Positions 5,994 through 12,105 of a DNA stretch of 16,304 bases are shown here, piece by piece (within the stretch, counting starts at the first letter, position 1; every line of letters begins with the position of its first letter). The notes under the pieces were generated by a model. The model was not told the DNA's origin and did no database searches. It saw nothing but the letters and a program-made list of their open reading frames with translations. The position numbers were made by a program, and so were the translations under genes. Source of the stretch: CG2-30-44-17 sp964344725 (lineage in GTDB: Bacteria > Patescibacteriota > Gracilibacteria > UBA1369 > UBA12470); NCBI GenBank assembly GCA_964344725.1, contig CAYFOI010000028.1, forward strand, positions 1 to 16,304. The letters are read 5' to 3'.

Positions 5994-6359
5994 TCACTTT
6001 TGTGGGATTGTGCAATCTCTGTTTAGGACGATGCATACGAACTCGAATGGCTTGTCTGGAGATGGATTTTTGAATTGGTGTTCTTCGTTTGGTTCTACAA
6101 GTGCGCTCATCCCGGGCTTGAGCTCATGTTTGTTCCTGCCAGCATCAATGAGAATTCCTGTACCTTTCTCTACTTTTACTACATGTTCGAAATCGTGTTT
6201 ATGGTAAGGTGTCTCTCCTCCTGGTTCGATTGTAAAGTATCGCATTATGATTTTGTTGGATTTGTCGCGTGGGCCGATTAAGATCTTCATTTTTACTCCT
6301 TTTGCTCCTTCCATTTGCATCTCTTGTTCTTCGAGGTTTGAGTCTTGGTGGATTTGCAT
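5994..6359 (-). CDS. Small single-domain cupin protein
   Basis: This 121-aa protein has both cupin motifs. Motif 1 is G-G-E-T-P-Y-H53-K-H55-D-F-E-H59, then G66; motif 2 is P90-x-x-x-H94-x-x-x-N98 within 'GMSALVEPNEEHQFKN'. H53, H55, H59 and H94 are the expected metal ligands, with His in the place often held by Glu. Small cupins of this type bind a metal and a small ligand or act as isomerases or dioxygenases; the reaction here cannot be told. I chose the ATG at 6359 rather than an upstream in-frame ATG at 6413, because the longer form would run through the divergent promoter and overlap the radical SAM gene. The promoter faces away from that gene and appears to share its -10 box. Confidence 0.85.
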   Translation of the reverse strand: MQIHQDSNLEEQEMQMEGAKGVKMKILIGPRDKSNKIIMRYFTIEPGGETPYHKHDFEHVVKVEKGTGILIDAGRNKHELKPGMSALVEPNEEHQFKNPSPDKPFEFVCIVLNRDCTIPQK

Positions 6360-6363
6360 GATG

Positions 6364-6413
6364 TTTAAATTAAAGGTTGTTTGGATTATAATTGTCTCTG
6401 ATGCATGAGGCAA
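6364..6413. promoter_or_regulatory. Bidirectional promoter with a shared palindromic -10
   Basis: ATTATAAT (6385-6392) is a perfect palindrome and reads TATAAT on both strands. Plus strand: TTTAAA (6364-6369), 17 nt, TATAAT (6387-6392), towards the radical SAM gene. Minus strand: TTGCCT (6413-6408), 17 nt, TATAAT (6390-6385), towards the cupin gene. The radical SAM ATG (6401) begins only 8 nt after the -10, so its message would be leaderless or have 1-2 nt of leader. The cupin message would have about an 18-nt leader. Confidence 0.6.
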
Positions 6414-7411
6414 AATTTTACAAAAAACTGGACGGAAAGCAGGCGAGGTGTGAGCTTTGTAATCACTTTTGTTTGATTGATGATGGGAAGCGTGGGGCTT
6501 GTGGTGTTAGAGAGAATCGTGATGGGGTTTTGTATGCTTTGAATTATGGCAAACTTGTAGCGCAGCATGTTGATCCGATTGAGAAGAAACCACTTTTTCA
6601 TTTTTTGCCGGGGTCACTGGCTTATTCTATTTCTACTGTGGGATGTAGTTTTGGTTGTGAGTTCTGTCAAAATTGGGATATTTCTCAGGCTCCGAAGCAG
6701 GGGAGAGAGATTGGTGGTATCGATTTTACTTCTGAAGAAATCGTTACTGCGGCTAAGGAAGCGGGATGCGATAGTATTGCTCATACTTATGTTGAACCTA
6801 CTATTTTTTATGAGTTTGCTCGGGATGTTTCGCTTTTGGCTAAGAAGGAGGGAATTAAGAATATATGGGTTAGTAATGGGTTTATGGCGCGGGAAGTTCT
6901 TGAGTCGATGATTGATGAGGGGATACTTAATGCTATTAATGTGGATTTGAAATCTTTTGATGAAAAGTTTTATTTGACCAAGTGCAAGGCGCGATTGGGG
7001 CCGGTTAAGGAGAATTTGGAGTTTTTAGCGAAAAGTGATGTGTGGCTTGAGGTGACGACTCTACTTATTCCTGGGGTGAATGATGGAGAGGAAGAGATTC
7101 GAGAGGCTGCGGAGTTTATTTATGGGCTTGGCGATGATGTTCCGTGGCATATTTCTGCCTTCCATCCTGCATATAAGATGGTGGATATTCCGAGAACACC
7201 TCCTGAGGTATTAATAAAAGCTAGGGAAATTGGGATGGATGTGGGGCTTAAGTATGTTTATACGGGGAATGTTCCTGGGCTTGAAGGTGAGAATACTTAT
7301 TGTCCTGAGTGTGGTGAGGTGGTTGTTAAAAGGGTGGGTTTTGGGGTTGGTTTGAAAAGTCGGGACGGGAAATGTGAGGATTGTGGCTTTCAGATTTCAG
7401 GCATATACTGA
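6401..7411 (+). CDS. AmmeMemoRadiSam system radical SAM enzyme
   Basis: This 336-aa protein has the radical SAM cluster motif C82-x3-C86-x2-C89 in 'GCSFGCEFCQNW', which binds a [4Fe-4S] cluster and SAM. Before it lies a cysteine-rich segment (C17, C20, C24, C34) and at the C terminus a second four-cysteine module (C301, C304, C325, C328) that may bind zinc or an auxiliary cluster. Length and layout match the radical SAM enzymes that accompany AMMECR1 and MEMO1-like proteins; the substrate of this family is not known to me. The ATG at 6401 is preferred over TTG at 6392, since the TTG overlaps the -10 box. It is the first gene of an operon of three, with a 24-bp gap to the next, and UGA as its stop. 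Confidence 0.9.
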   Translation: MHEAKFYKKLDGKQARCELCNHFCLIDDGKRGACGVRENRDGVLYALNYGKLVAQHVDPIEKKPLFHFLPGSLAYSISTVGCSFGCEFCQNWDISQAPKQGREIGGIDFTSEEIVTAAKEAGCDSIAHTYVEPTIFYEFARDVSLLAKKEGIKNIWVSNGFMAREVLESMIDEGILNAINVDLKSFDEKFYLTKCKARLGPVKENLEFLAKSDVWLEVTTLLIPGVNDGEEEIREAAEFIYGLGDDVPWHISAFHPAYKMVDIPRTPPEVLIKAREIGMDVGLKYVYTGNVPGLEGENTYCPECGEVVVKRVGFGVGLKSRDGKCEDCGFQISGIY

Positions 7412-7435
7412 ATACAAGATACTAAATACTGAATT

Positions 7436-8221
7436 ATGCTAGTTGGAGCATTAATCGTTCCTCATCCACCTGTTATGGTGCCTTCTGTTGGAGGCAAGGA
7501 GGGGCTTAAACCTATCGAAAAGACTGTGCAGTCTATGGTTAAGGTTGCTGTTGCTGCGGCTGAGGTGAGGCCTGATACTGTTGTTGTTATTACGCCTCAT
7601 GGACCGGTTTACCCGGATCGAATTAATGTGCGTATGCCTGAGGATGGTCGGCTTGTTGGAGATTTGCGGAGATTTGGGTCTGAGGATGGTCTTGATGTGG
7701 CAAGTGATAATGATTTGGCTGATAAAATTCTTGATGCTGGTGTTAGTGCTGGGCTTAAGCTTTTGGCGATAGATGAGGGGGATCTTGATCATGGTGTTTT
7801 GGCTCCGATGTTTTATATAGATAAGGCTCTTGAGGGAAGCTATAAGATGGTGAGTATGAATATCTCGATGGCTTCTTATAAAACTCATTATGACTTTGGC
7901 AAAGTCCTTCGTGAGGTTTTTGATAAAGACTCCCGGCGAGTCCTCTTTGTCGCATCTGGTGATATGTCACATTGCTTGAAGGAGGATGGGCCTTATGGGT
8001 TCGGAGAAGAAGGGCCAGAGTTTGATAAGAAGTTGATTGAGCTTTTGAAGGCAGGGGATACAGAGGCGATATTGGAGCTGGATCCTTTTTGGGTTGATGA
8101 TGCTAAAGAGTGCGGACTTCGGTCTGTTTGTACTGCGCTTGGTGTTGCTGGGAAGCACAAGGTGCTTTCTTATGAAGGGCCATATGGGGTTGGCTACCTG
8201 GTAGCTAGTAGTTTTAACTAA
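7436..8221 (+). CDS. LigB/MEMO1-like protein of the AmmeMemoRadiSam system
   Basis: This 261-aa protein belongs to the class III extradiol dioxygenase (LigB)/MEMO1 fold. Recognisable elements are the opening 'VPHPPVMVP' with H10, 'ITPHGP' with H55, 'DHG' with H119, 'SGDMSH' with H179, and 'DAKECG' with E225-C226. H10, H55 and E225 match the expected iron ligands of LigB enzymes, while C226 sits where MEMO1 has its metal-ligand cysteine; these alignments are from memory. It lies between the radical SAM gene (24-bp gap) and AMMECR1 (13-bp gap) and is surely cotranscribed. In some bacteria a LigB-like domain is fused to AMMECR1; here they are separate. Whether it is a dioxygenase is unknown. The leader just upstream is a TACT-rich repeat and there is no Shine-Dalgarno. 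Confidence 0.87.
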   Translation: MLVGALIVPHPPVMVPSVGGKEGLKPIEKTVQSMVKVAVAAAEVRPDTVVVITPHGPVYPDRINVRMPEDGRLVGDLRRFGSEDGLDVASDNDLADKILDAGVSAGLKLLAIDEGDLDHGVLAPMFYIDKALEGSYKMVSMNISMASYKTHYDFGKVLREVFDKDSRRVLFVASGDMSHCLKEDGPYGFGEEGPEFDKKLIELLKAGDTEAILELDPFWVDDAKECGLRSVCTALGVAGKHKVLSYEGPYGVGYLVASSFN

Positions 8222-8234
8222 TAACTTTCTTATT

Positions 8235-8753
8235 ATGCATGAGTATCCGAAATTAGCCTTGGATGCAATTAAGTATTACCTTGAGATGGGGCAGGTTATG
8301 GGCCTTCCTGAGGATGTGTCAGATGGGCTTAAGAATAAGAAGGCTGGTGCTTTTGTCTCTTTGCATAAGAAAGATGAGGCTAAGAGTCTCAGGGGTTGTA
8401 TTGGTACTTTTTTGTCGACTCAGGAGAGTCTGGGTGAAGAGATTATTCACAATGCGATTTCGGCTGCGACGAAGGATCCGAGGTTCCATGCGGTTACTGA
8501 TGATGAGCTCCAGGATCTCGATGTTTCTGTGGATGTTTTGGCTGCGCCTGAGGAGTGCGAGCTTTCGGATCTTGATCCTAAGAAATATGGGGTGATCGTA
8601 AGTAGTGGGGTTAGGCGTGGATTGCTTTTACCAGATTTGGATGGAGTTGAGACTGTAGAAAAACAGCTTCAAATTGCTTGCATGAAGGCTGGAATAGTTT
8701 ATGGGCAGGAGGAGTTTGAGGTTGAGTGTTTTGAGGTTCAGAGGTATCATTAG
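8235..8753 (+). CDS. AMMECR1-domain protein (AmmeMemoRadiSam protein A)
   Basis: This 172-aa protein is a complete AMMECR1 domain. It carries the invariant LRGCIGT motif (52-58) with C55, followed by 'HNAISAATKDPRF' (72-84) and the 'LDVSVDVLAAPEE' strand with the usual acidic end, and closes with the typical 'QEEFEVECFEV' segment. The human homologue is AMMECR1. The bacterial biochemical role is unknown, but it is repeatedly found next to a MEMO1/LigB-like protein and a radical SAM enzyme, as here. It is the last gene of the operon; its start is fixed by the 13-bp spacing and the conserved 'LALDAIKYYL' N-terminal helix. No convincing plus-strand terminator follows. Confidence 0.92.
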   Translation: MHEYPKLALDAIKYYLEMGQVMGLPEDVSDGLKNKKAGAFVSLHKKDEAKSLRGCIGTFLSTQESLGEEIIHNAISAATKDPRFHAVTDDELQDLDVSVDVLAAPEECELSDLDPKKYGVIVSSGVRRGLLLPDLDGVETVEKQLQIACMKAGIVYGQEEFEVECFEVQRYH

Positions 8754-8780
8754 CTATTTAGCTTTTTAGTTTAGTGGAGT

Positions 8781-8817
8781 TTTTTAAAAAAGAGCGATCC
8801 GAGTTATGAATCGCTCT
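8781..8817 (-). terminator. clpP terminator
   Basis: AGAGCGAT (8791-8798) pairs with ATCGCTCT (8810-8817) around an 11-nt loop. On the minus strand the stem is followed at once by a run of T (complement of 8785-8791), so it suits clpP. On the plus strand no T-run follows, so it is not clearly a terminator for the AMMECR1 operon. Confidence 0.75.
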
Positions 8818-8840
8818 CTGGGGAAGGTTAGTTTTAGTAC

Positions 8841-8871
8841 CAAGTGAGGTAGTGAGATACTACCTAGCTTG
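8841..8871. repeat. Second hairpin between the AMMECR1 gene and clpP
   Basis: AGGTAGT (8847-8853) pairs perfectly with ACTACCT (8859-8865) around GAGAT. CAAG (8841-8844) and CTTG (8868-8871) extend it beyond a small internal loop. There is no T-tract on either side. It may assist termination or be a 3' stabilising structure of clpP mRNA. Confidence 0.6.
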
Positions 8872-8877
8872 ATAATA

Positions 8878-9516
8878 TTAGTTCTTGCTTTTAACGATCT
8901 TATCGATTAATCCATATTCTAGAGCGGCTTCTGCGCTCATGAAGTTGTCGCGATCTGTGTCTTTCTCGACTTTTGCGAATTTCTGTCCTGTGTGTTTAGC
9001 GATGATCTCGTTAAGTCTCTTCTTTGTGTTTAAAATATGTTCTGCGTGGATTTGGATCTCTGTAGCTTGTCCTTCGACGCCACCAAGAGGTTGGTGAATC
9101 ATTACCTCTGCGTTTGGCAGAGCGAATCTCTTGCCTTTGGCTCCACCACAGAGTAGGACAGCTCCCATAGATGCTGCCATTCCGAGACAAACTGTTGAGA
9201 CGTCACATTTGATGTATTGCATTGTGTCGTAAATCGCTAGTCCAGCGGTTACATGTCCGCCTGGGCTATGGATATACATTGTGATGTCTTTCTTGCTGCT
9301 CTCGTTTTCTAGGAAAAGCAATTGAGCGATTATCAGGTTCGCAACATTGCTATCTATTCCTGTTCCTAGGAAAATAACGCGGTCTTTGAGTAGGCGAGAG
9401 TAGATGTCGTAAGCTCTTTCGCCGGCTGCGCTTTTTTCTAGGACTGTTGGAACTAGCATACTGGCTGCATGCGGGTCGAAACCGCTTTTGGTTGTTTGTT
9501 TTTTTGTTTGAGTCAT
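8878..9516 (-). CDS. clpP: ATP-dependent Clp protease proteolytic subunit
   Basis: The 212-aa serine peptidase forms the barrel-shaped proteolytic core that works with ClpX/ClpA-type unfoldases. The catalytic triad is S116 in 'GMAASMGA', H141 in 'VMIHQP', and D190 in 'DTDRDNFMSA'. The 'IHSPGGHVTAGLAIYD' oxyanion segment (82-97) and 'PLGGVEGQATEI' handle region are intact. The N terminus, about 15 residues of Lys/Thr/Gln before the conserved 'LVPTVLEKSAAGERAYDIYSRLL', is low in complexity. A tandem duplication (9502-9531) repeats the start codon region. No ATPase subunit gene is in the window. There is no Shine-Dalgarno. Confidence 0.96.
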   Translation of the reverse strand: MTQTKKQTTKSGFDPHAASMLVPTVLEKSAAGERAYDIYSRLLKDRVIFLGTGIDSNVANLIIAQLLFLENESSKKDITMYIHSPGGHVTAGLAIYDTMQYIKCDVSTVCLGMAASMGAVLLCGGAKGKRFALPNAEVMIHQPLGGVEGQATEIQIHAEHILNTKKRLNEIIAKHTGQKFAKVEKDTDRDNFMSAEAALEYGLIDKIVKSKN

Positions 9517-9531
9517 TTTTGTTTAAGTCAT
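9502..9531 (-). repeat. Tandem 15-nt duplication over the clpP start
   Basis: On the minus strand ATGACTTAAACAAAA (9531-9517) is followed directly by ATGACTCAAACAAAA (9516-9502). They differ by one base. The upstream copy reads ATG-ACT-TAA, a two-codon mini-ORF in frame with clpP and closed by a stop. The downstream copy is the real start. Confidence 0.75.
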
Positions 9532-9542
9532 TAGTAAATAGA

Positions 9543-9600
9543 GGGTAGTCAGTAGTTTTACTGCTCCTTGAATTATACCATTTTCTAGGAGTTTCTTTAA
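9543..9600 (-). promoter_or_regulatory. clpP promoter and leader
   Basis: The minus strand carries TATAAT (9577-9572) preceded by TGG, an extended -10 identical in context to the prsW promoter. The -35 at 17 nt is a weak TTAAAG (9600-9595). The leader includes CTACTGACTAC (9555-9545), the same repeat type that precedes prsW. Confidence 0.5.
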
Positions 9601-9622
9601 GAGAGGAGGTGTTGACGTATTC

Positions 9623-9645
9623 AATGTATGCCTTCTAGGATTTTG
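9623..9645. repeat. Left copy of the 23-bp direct repeat flanking the paralogue cassette
   Basis: This 23-bp sequence is identical to 12104-12126, which is the 3' end of the amidohydrolase gene. On the minus strand this copy encodes KILEGIH followed directly by TGA (9623-9621), so it looks like a detached but complete gene end. An 8-bp GAGGAGGT also precedes both copies (9603-9610 and 12091-12098), at different distances. It is a candidate attachment-site copy. Confidence 0.8.
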
Positions 9646-9713
9646 ATTTGTTTGTGGCATGCTTTGGCCTGGATAGTTGATGACTGTCGTCAACAGTTTG
9701 CAAGCTCAGCGCA
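9646..9713. other. Left edge of the cassette, with inverted repeats
   Basis: There is no gene here. GTTGATGAC (9676-9684) and GTCGTCAAC (9686-9694) form a near-perfect inverted repeat around one base, with one mismatch. A second hairpin, GCGCAT-TGAC-ATGCGC (9709-9724), covers the proposed -35 box of the first paralogue. Either could be an operator or a recombinase arm site. Confidence 0.5.
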
Positions 9714-9742
9714 TTGACATGCGCTGGTTATTGTTTCGTAAT
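9714..9742 (+). promoter_or_regulatory. Promoter of the first paralogue
   Basis: TTGACA (9714-9719), 17 nt, then CGTAAT (9737-9742). The -35 lies in the loop side of the GCGCAT hairpin. A CATCTTGTTATTTAA string begins 32 nt after the start of TTGACA and recurs at the same distance before the second paralogue. Confidence 0.45.
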
Positions 9743-9770
9743 AAACATCTTGTTATTTAAATATATTTTT

Positions 9771-10898
9771 ATGAGTGCTTTTAATGCATTAGGGCGTGAT
9801 TCTGATTTGGGAGGTGATCAGCCTTCGCTTGAGCAGTATAGATTATGTGATGTAGATCACGACAGAGATACTATTTTGTATGGGCAGGATGGTTATACTT
9901 ATGTTTGGAGCATCAGTGGTTCTCAGGGTCGAGTTGATGAAAGTGGTGACCATTTTTATGCGTCACTTCTTCCTGAGCCAGGTACTTTGTTATCGGTAGA
10001 TCAGGAGTCTTTCTCTTATTACGCCGAGGATAATCGTTTAGGATTTAAGTTGTTACCACCAAATATGGCAGTAGAAGATGATGGGACTATGAGAGTTGGA
10101 CGTATTAGCATCCCTCTTCCCGATGAAGGTACAGTTTTGCGACCGAGAGGTGGCGTTGTTTATAGAGTTCATCAGGGAAGGCTGGAGCGTGATGAGTCTG
10201 CGTCGCTGGTTCTTGGTGCAGATTGTTCACAAAATTCTGTCACTATGAGTTTCAATGTGCCTGGACAACAGTCGAATTTATCTGTTTTGTTGTTACCTAG
10301 AGATGGTATGCCTAATATTGGATTGACGACTTCTCGTCTTGAACTTAGATGTGGTGGACGTGAGGATTGGCATATAACTAGCGATATTGTACAGCAGTTA
10401 AACGATGATTCTGTTTTTGAAGTATTGGAAGTTAGGGATGTTGAGAGTGGTCAGACTTTAGGTGTTTTTGAAAGGGTGCCTGCTGCTACAGGGCGAACTG
10501 GCTCTGTTGAATGGGCTAGGCGGGGTTGGCCGTTTTCTCCAGGCAGTGGTAATCGTTTTGTAGTAGATATGCAGCATTATGGCGAGGGAGATACTTCTTT
10601 TGCAGGTCGTACTTTACTTCAAATTTTGCCTGATGGGAGAGTTCAGGATCTTACACATAAGCAAGTTGGTTGTCTTACACCTCAGCATATGCAAAGACGT
10701 GGATTGTATGCATCTGGCGTTGAAGTACATCCTGTTGAGGGAGAGCCATATCGGATTGACGATTTCTATTTGGATAGTAGGGGTTTCTCTATGTCGCACA
10801 ACCCAAATGATGGGTCTACGGCGTGTGTATGTTCTTTAAGGGAACCTGTACCAACAGGTGTTCGTAGATGTGGGCGAAGAAAGCTACGGCGTCGATGA
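9771..10898 (+). CDS. Uncharacterised protein, first member of a tandem paralogue pair
   Basis: I do not recognise this 375-aa family. It has no signal peptide and no membrane segment, so it is probably cytoplasmic. It is beta-strand-rich, with blocks shared with the next gene: 'YGxDGxxYVW' plus 'GRxDExG' (about 37-60), 'LPPN' and 'GxxSxPLPxEG' (about 96-122), 'VVYRVxxGRLERDE' (about 128-142), 'GQxLGVFERV' (about 228-238), 'VEWxRR' and 'PFxPxSG' near 245-260. The C terminus differs from its paralogue: it ends in an Arg-rich tail (RRCGRRKLRRR) that could bind nucleic acid or acidic partners. I chose ATG at 9771 rather than TTG at 9714, because the latter overlaps the promoter and has no counterpart in the paralogue. 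It lies inside the direct-repeat-bounded cassette. Confidence 0.75.
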   Translation: MSAFNALGRDSDLGGDQPSLEQYRLCDVDHDRDTILYGQDGYTYVWSISGSQGRVDESGDHFYASLLPEPGTLLSVDQESFSYYAEDNRLGFKLLPPNMAVEDDGTMRVGRISIPLPDEGTVLRPRGGVVYRVHQGRLERDESASLVLGADCSQNSVTMSFNVPGQQSNLSVLLLPRDGMPNIGLTTSRLELRCGGREDWHITSDIVQQLNDDSVFEVLEVRDVESGQTLGVFERVPAATGRTGSVEWARRGWPFSPGSGNRFVVDMQHYGEGDTSFAGRTLLQILPDGRVQDLTHKQVGCLTPQHMQRRGLYASGVEVHPVEGEPYRIDDFYLDSRGFSMSHNPNDGSTACVCSLREPVPTGVRRCGRRKLRRR

Positions 10899-10954
10899 TG
10901 TATTTAGGTCTTAATTGTTGGTGATTGTTGCTGACAGTTAATGGGTTTGGTATG
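10899..10954. other. Spacer between the two paralogues
   Basis: It follows the first stop at 10896-10898 and holds no gene. I see no strong terminator hairpin. The second gene's promoter begins at its right end, so the two genes can be expressed separately. Confidence 0.5.
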
Positions 10955-10983
10955 TTGACGGGTGTCTGTCGATGTTTTATGGT
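10955..10983 (+). promoter_or_regulatory. Promoter of the second paralogue
   Basis: TTGACG (10955-10960), 17 nt, TATGGT (10978-10983). The CATCTTGTTATTTAA leader starts at 10987, 32 nt from the -35 just as in the first paralogue, and the ATG is 27 nt beyond the leader string start (25 in the first). The match indicates that promoter and gene were duplicated together. Confidence 0.45.
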
Positions 10984-11013
10984 AATCATCTTGTTATTTA
11001 AGAATATGTTTCT

Positions 11014-12105
11014 ATGGGTGTTTTAGATGAACACGATTGTGATGTTGAACAGCAGTATGAATTAGAGGATATTGGTCTTAGAGATACTGTTTTGTATGGT
11101 GAGGATGGGCATATGTATGTTTGGTGTCATAGTGGTGGCCAGGGACGAATTGATGAGACTGGTGCAAGTTTTTATAGAGGGCTCTTGTCTTCGGCTGGTA
11201 CGTTGTTGGCAGATAGCGAGGGGGTTTTCGTTTGTTTTTCTATATCTAGTGAATTTGGTTTCCGAAGATTGCCGCCGAATATACATGTGGATGAGGACGG
11301 TAATATAAGTATTGGGAGTACGAGTGTTCCTCTTCCTCCAGAGGGTTCTGTGTTGAATGGGGGAGGAATTGTTTATCGTGTTCGGGATGGTAGATTAGAG
11401 CGTGATGAAAATACTCATATGATTATTGGTGCTCGTCGTCCTAAAATTGGTATTAATATGCCTTTAAATGTATCTGGTCAATCGGATCCTTCATCGGTTA
11501 TGTTGTTGTCTGATACAGCGTATATAGGTGAGGCTATGAGTAGGATTGCTTTGTATTCTGGTGTGACTAGAGATCAGCTTGAATTGATTTGTGAGGATCC
11601 TGTTTTTCGTACATTTGAAGTTGCCGATATTGATAATGGACAGTCTTTAGGGGTTTTTGAAAGAGTTCTAGTTGAGCCAAGGGAAGATGGCACATATTCT
11701 ACTGGAGTTGAATGGATTAGGCGTGATTTTCCGTTTGCTCCTGAGAGTGGTGGGTATTTTTATGTAGATATGATAAGTAGTAGGGCTGATATGAATTCTT
11801 CGTTTGAAGGACTTACTCGTGTTGAAATCAGGCCTGATGGTACTGTTTGGGATGTTGCTCATAATTTACCTCTTACACGTGAACATATGAGGGATCATAA
11901 CCTCGCGGCTGAGAGCGTTGTTTTTATACCTCCTGGGGAAGGAGAGAAAGCACGTAGGATAGAAGGGTGTGTTTTGACTGAATTTGGATTTTGGATGCCG
12001 CATAATTACAATCCGCATGATGCTGAGTATCCAACTCTTTTTAATGTTTTGTCTTTATATCCTGGAGTTAATTGTGCAGAACACGGTTTTGAGGAGGTCG
12101 CTTAA
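11014..12105 (+). CDS. Uncharacterised protein, second member of the tandem pair
   Basis: This 363-aa paralogue of the preceding gene aligns along nearly its whole length with few gaps. Conserved landmarks are 'RDTVLYGEDGHMYVW' with 'GQGRIDETG' (about 24-48), 'RRLPPN' (85-90), 'VPLPPEGSV' (about 103-113), 'IVYRVRDGRLERDE' (about 118-131), and 'GQSLGVFERV' (about 209-218). It has no signal peptide, no membrane segment and no recognised catalytic motif. Unlike its partner it ends in an acidic, not a basic, tail (CAEHGFEEVA). Its TAA (12103-12105) overlaps the TAA of the convergent amidohydrolase gene through a shared TTAA, so the cassette ends exactly where that gene ends. Homology to a known family may emerge from a structure search; none is evident to me. 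Confidence 0.75.
   Translation: MGVLDEHDCDVEQQYELEDIGLRDTVLYGEDGHMYVWCHSGGQGRIDETGASFYRGLLSSAGTLLADSEGVFVCFSISSEFGFRRLPPNIHVDEDGNISIGSTSVPLPPEGSVLNGGGIVYRVRDGRLERDENTHMIIGARRPKIGINMPLNVSGQSDPSSVMLLSDTAYIGEAMSRIALYSGVTRDQLELICEDPVFRTFEVADIDNGQSLGVFERVLVEPREDGTYSTGVEWIRRDFPFAPESGGYFYVDMISSRADMNSSFEGLTRVEIRPDGTVWDVAHNLPLTREHMRDHNLAAESVVFIPPGEGEKARRIEGCVLTEFGFWMPHNYNPHDAEYPTLFNVLSLYPGVNCAEHGFEEVA

Noticed and set aside
6360..6413. Longer cupin N terminus beginning at 6413
   Set aside because: It would overlap the radical SAM gene start and run through the promoter; the shorter form begins with a usual cupin N terminus.
7451..7888. 145-aa minus-strand frame over the LigB-like gene
   Set aside because: Antisense shadow with unnatural composition; the plus-strand gene has clear family motifs.
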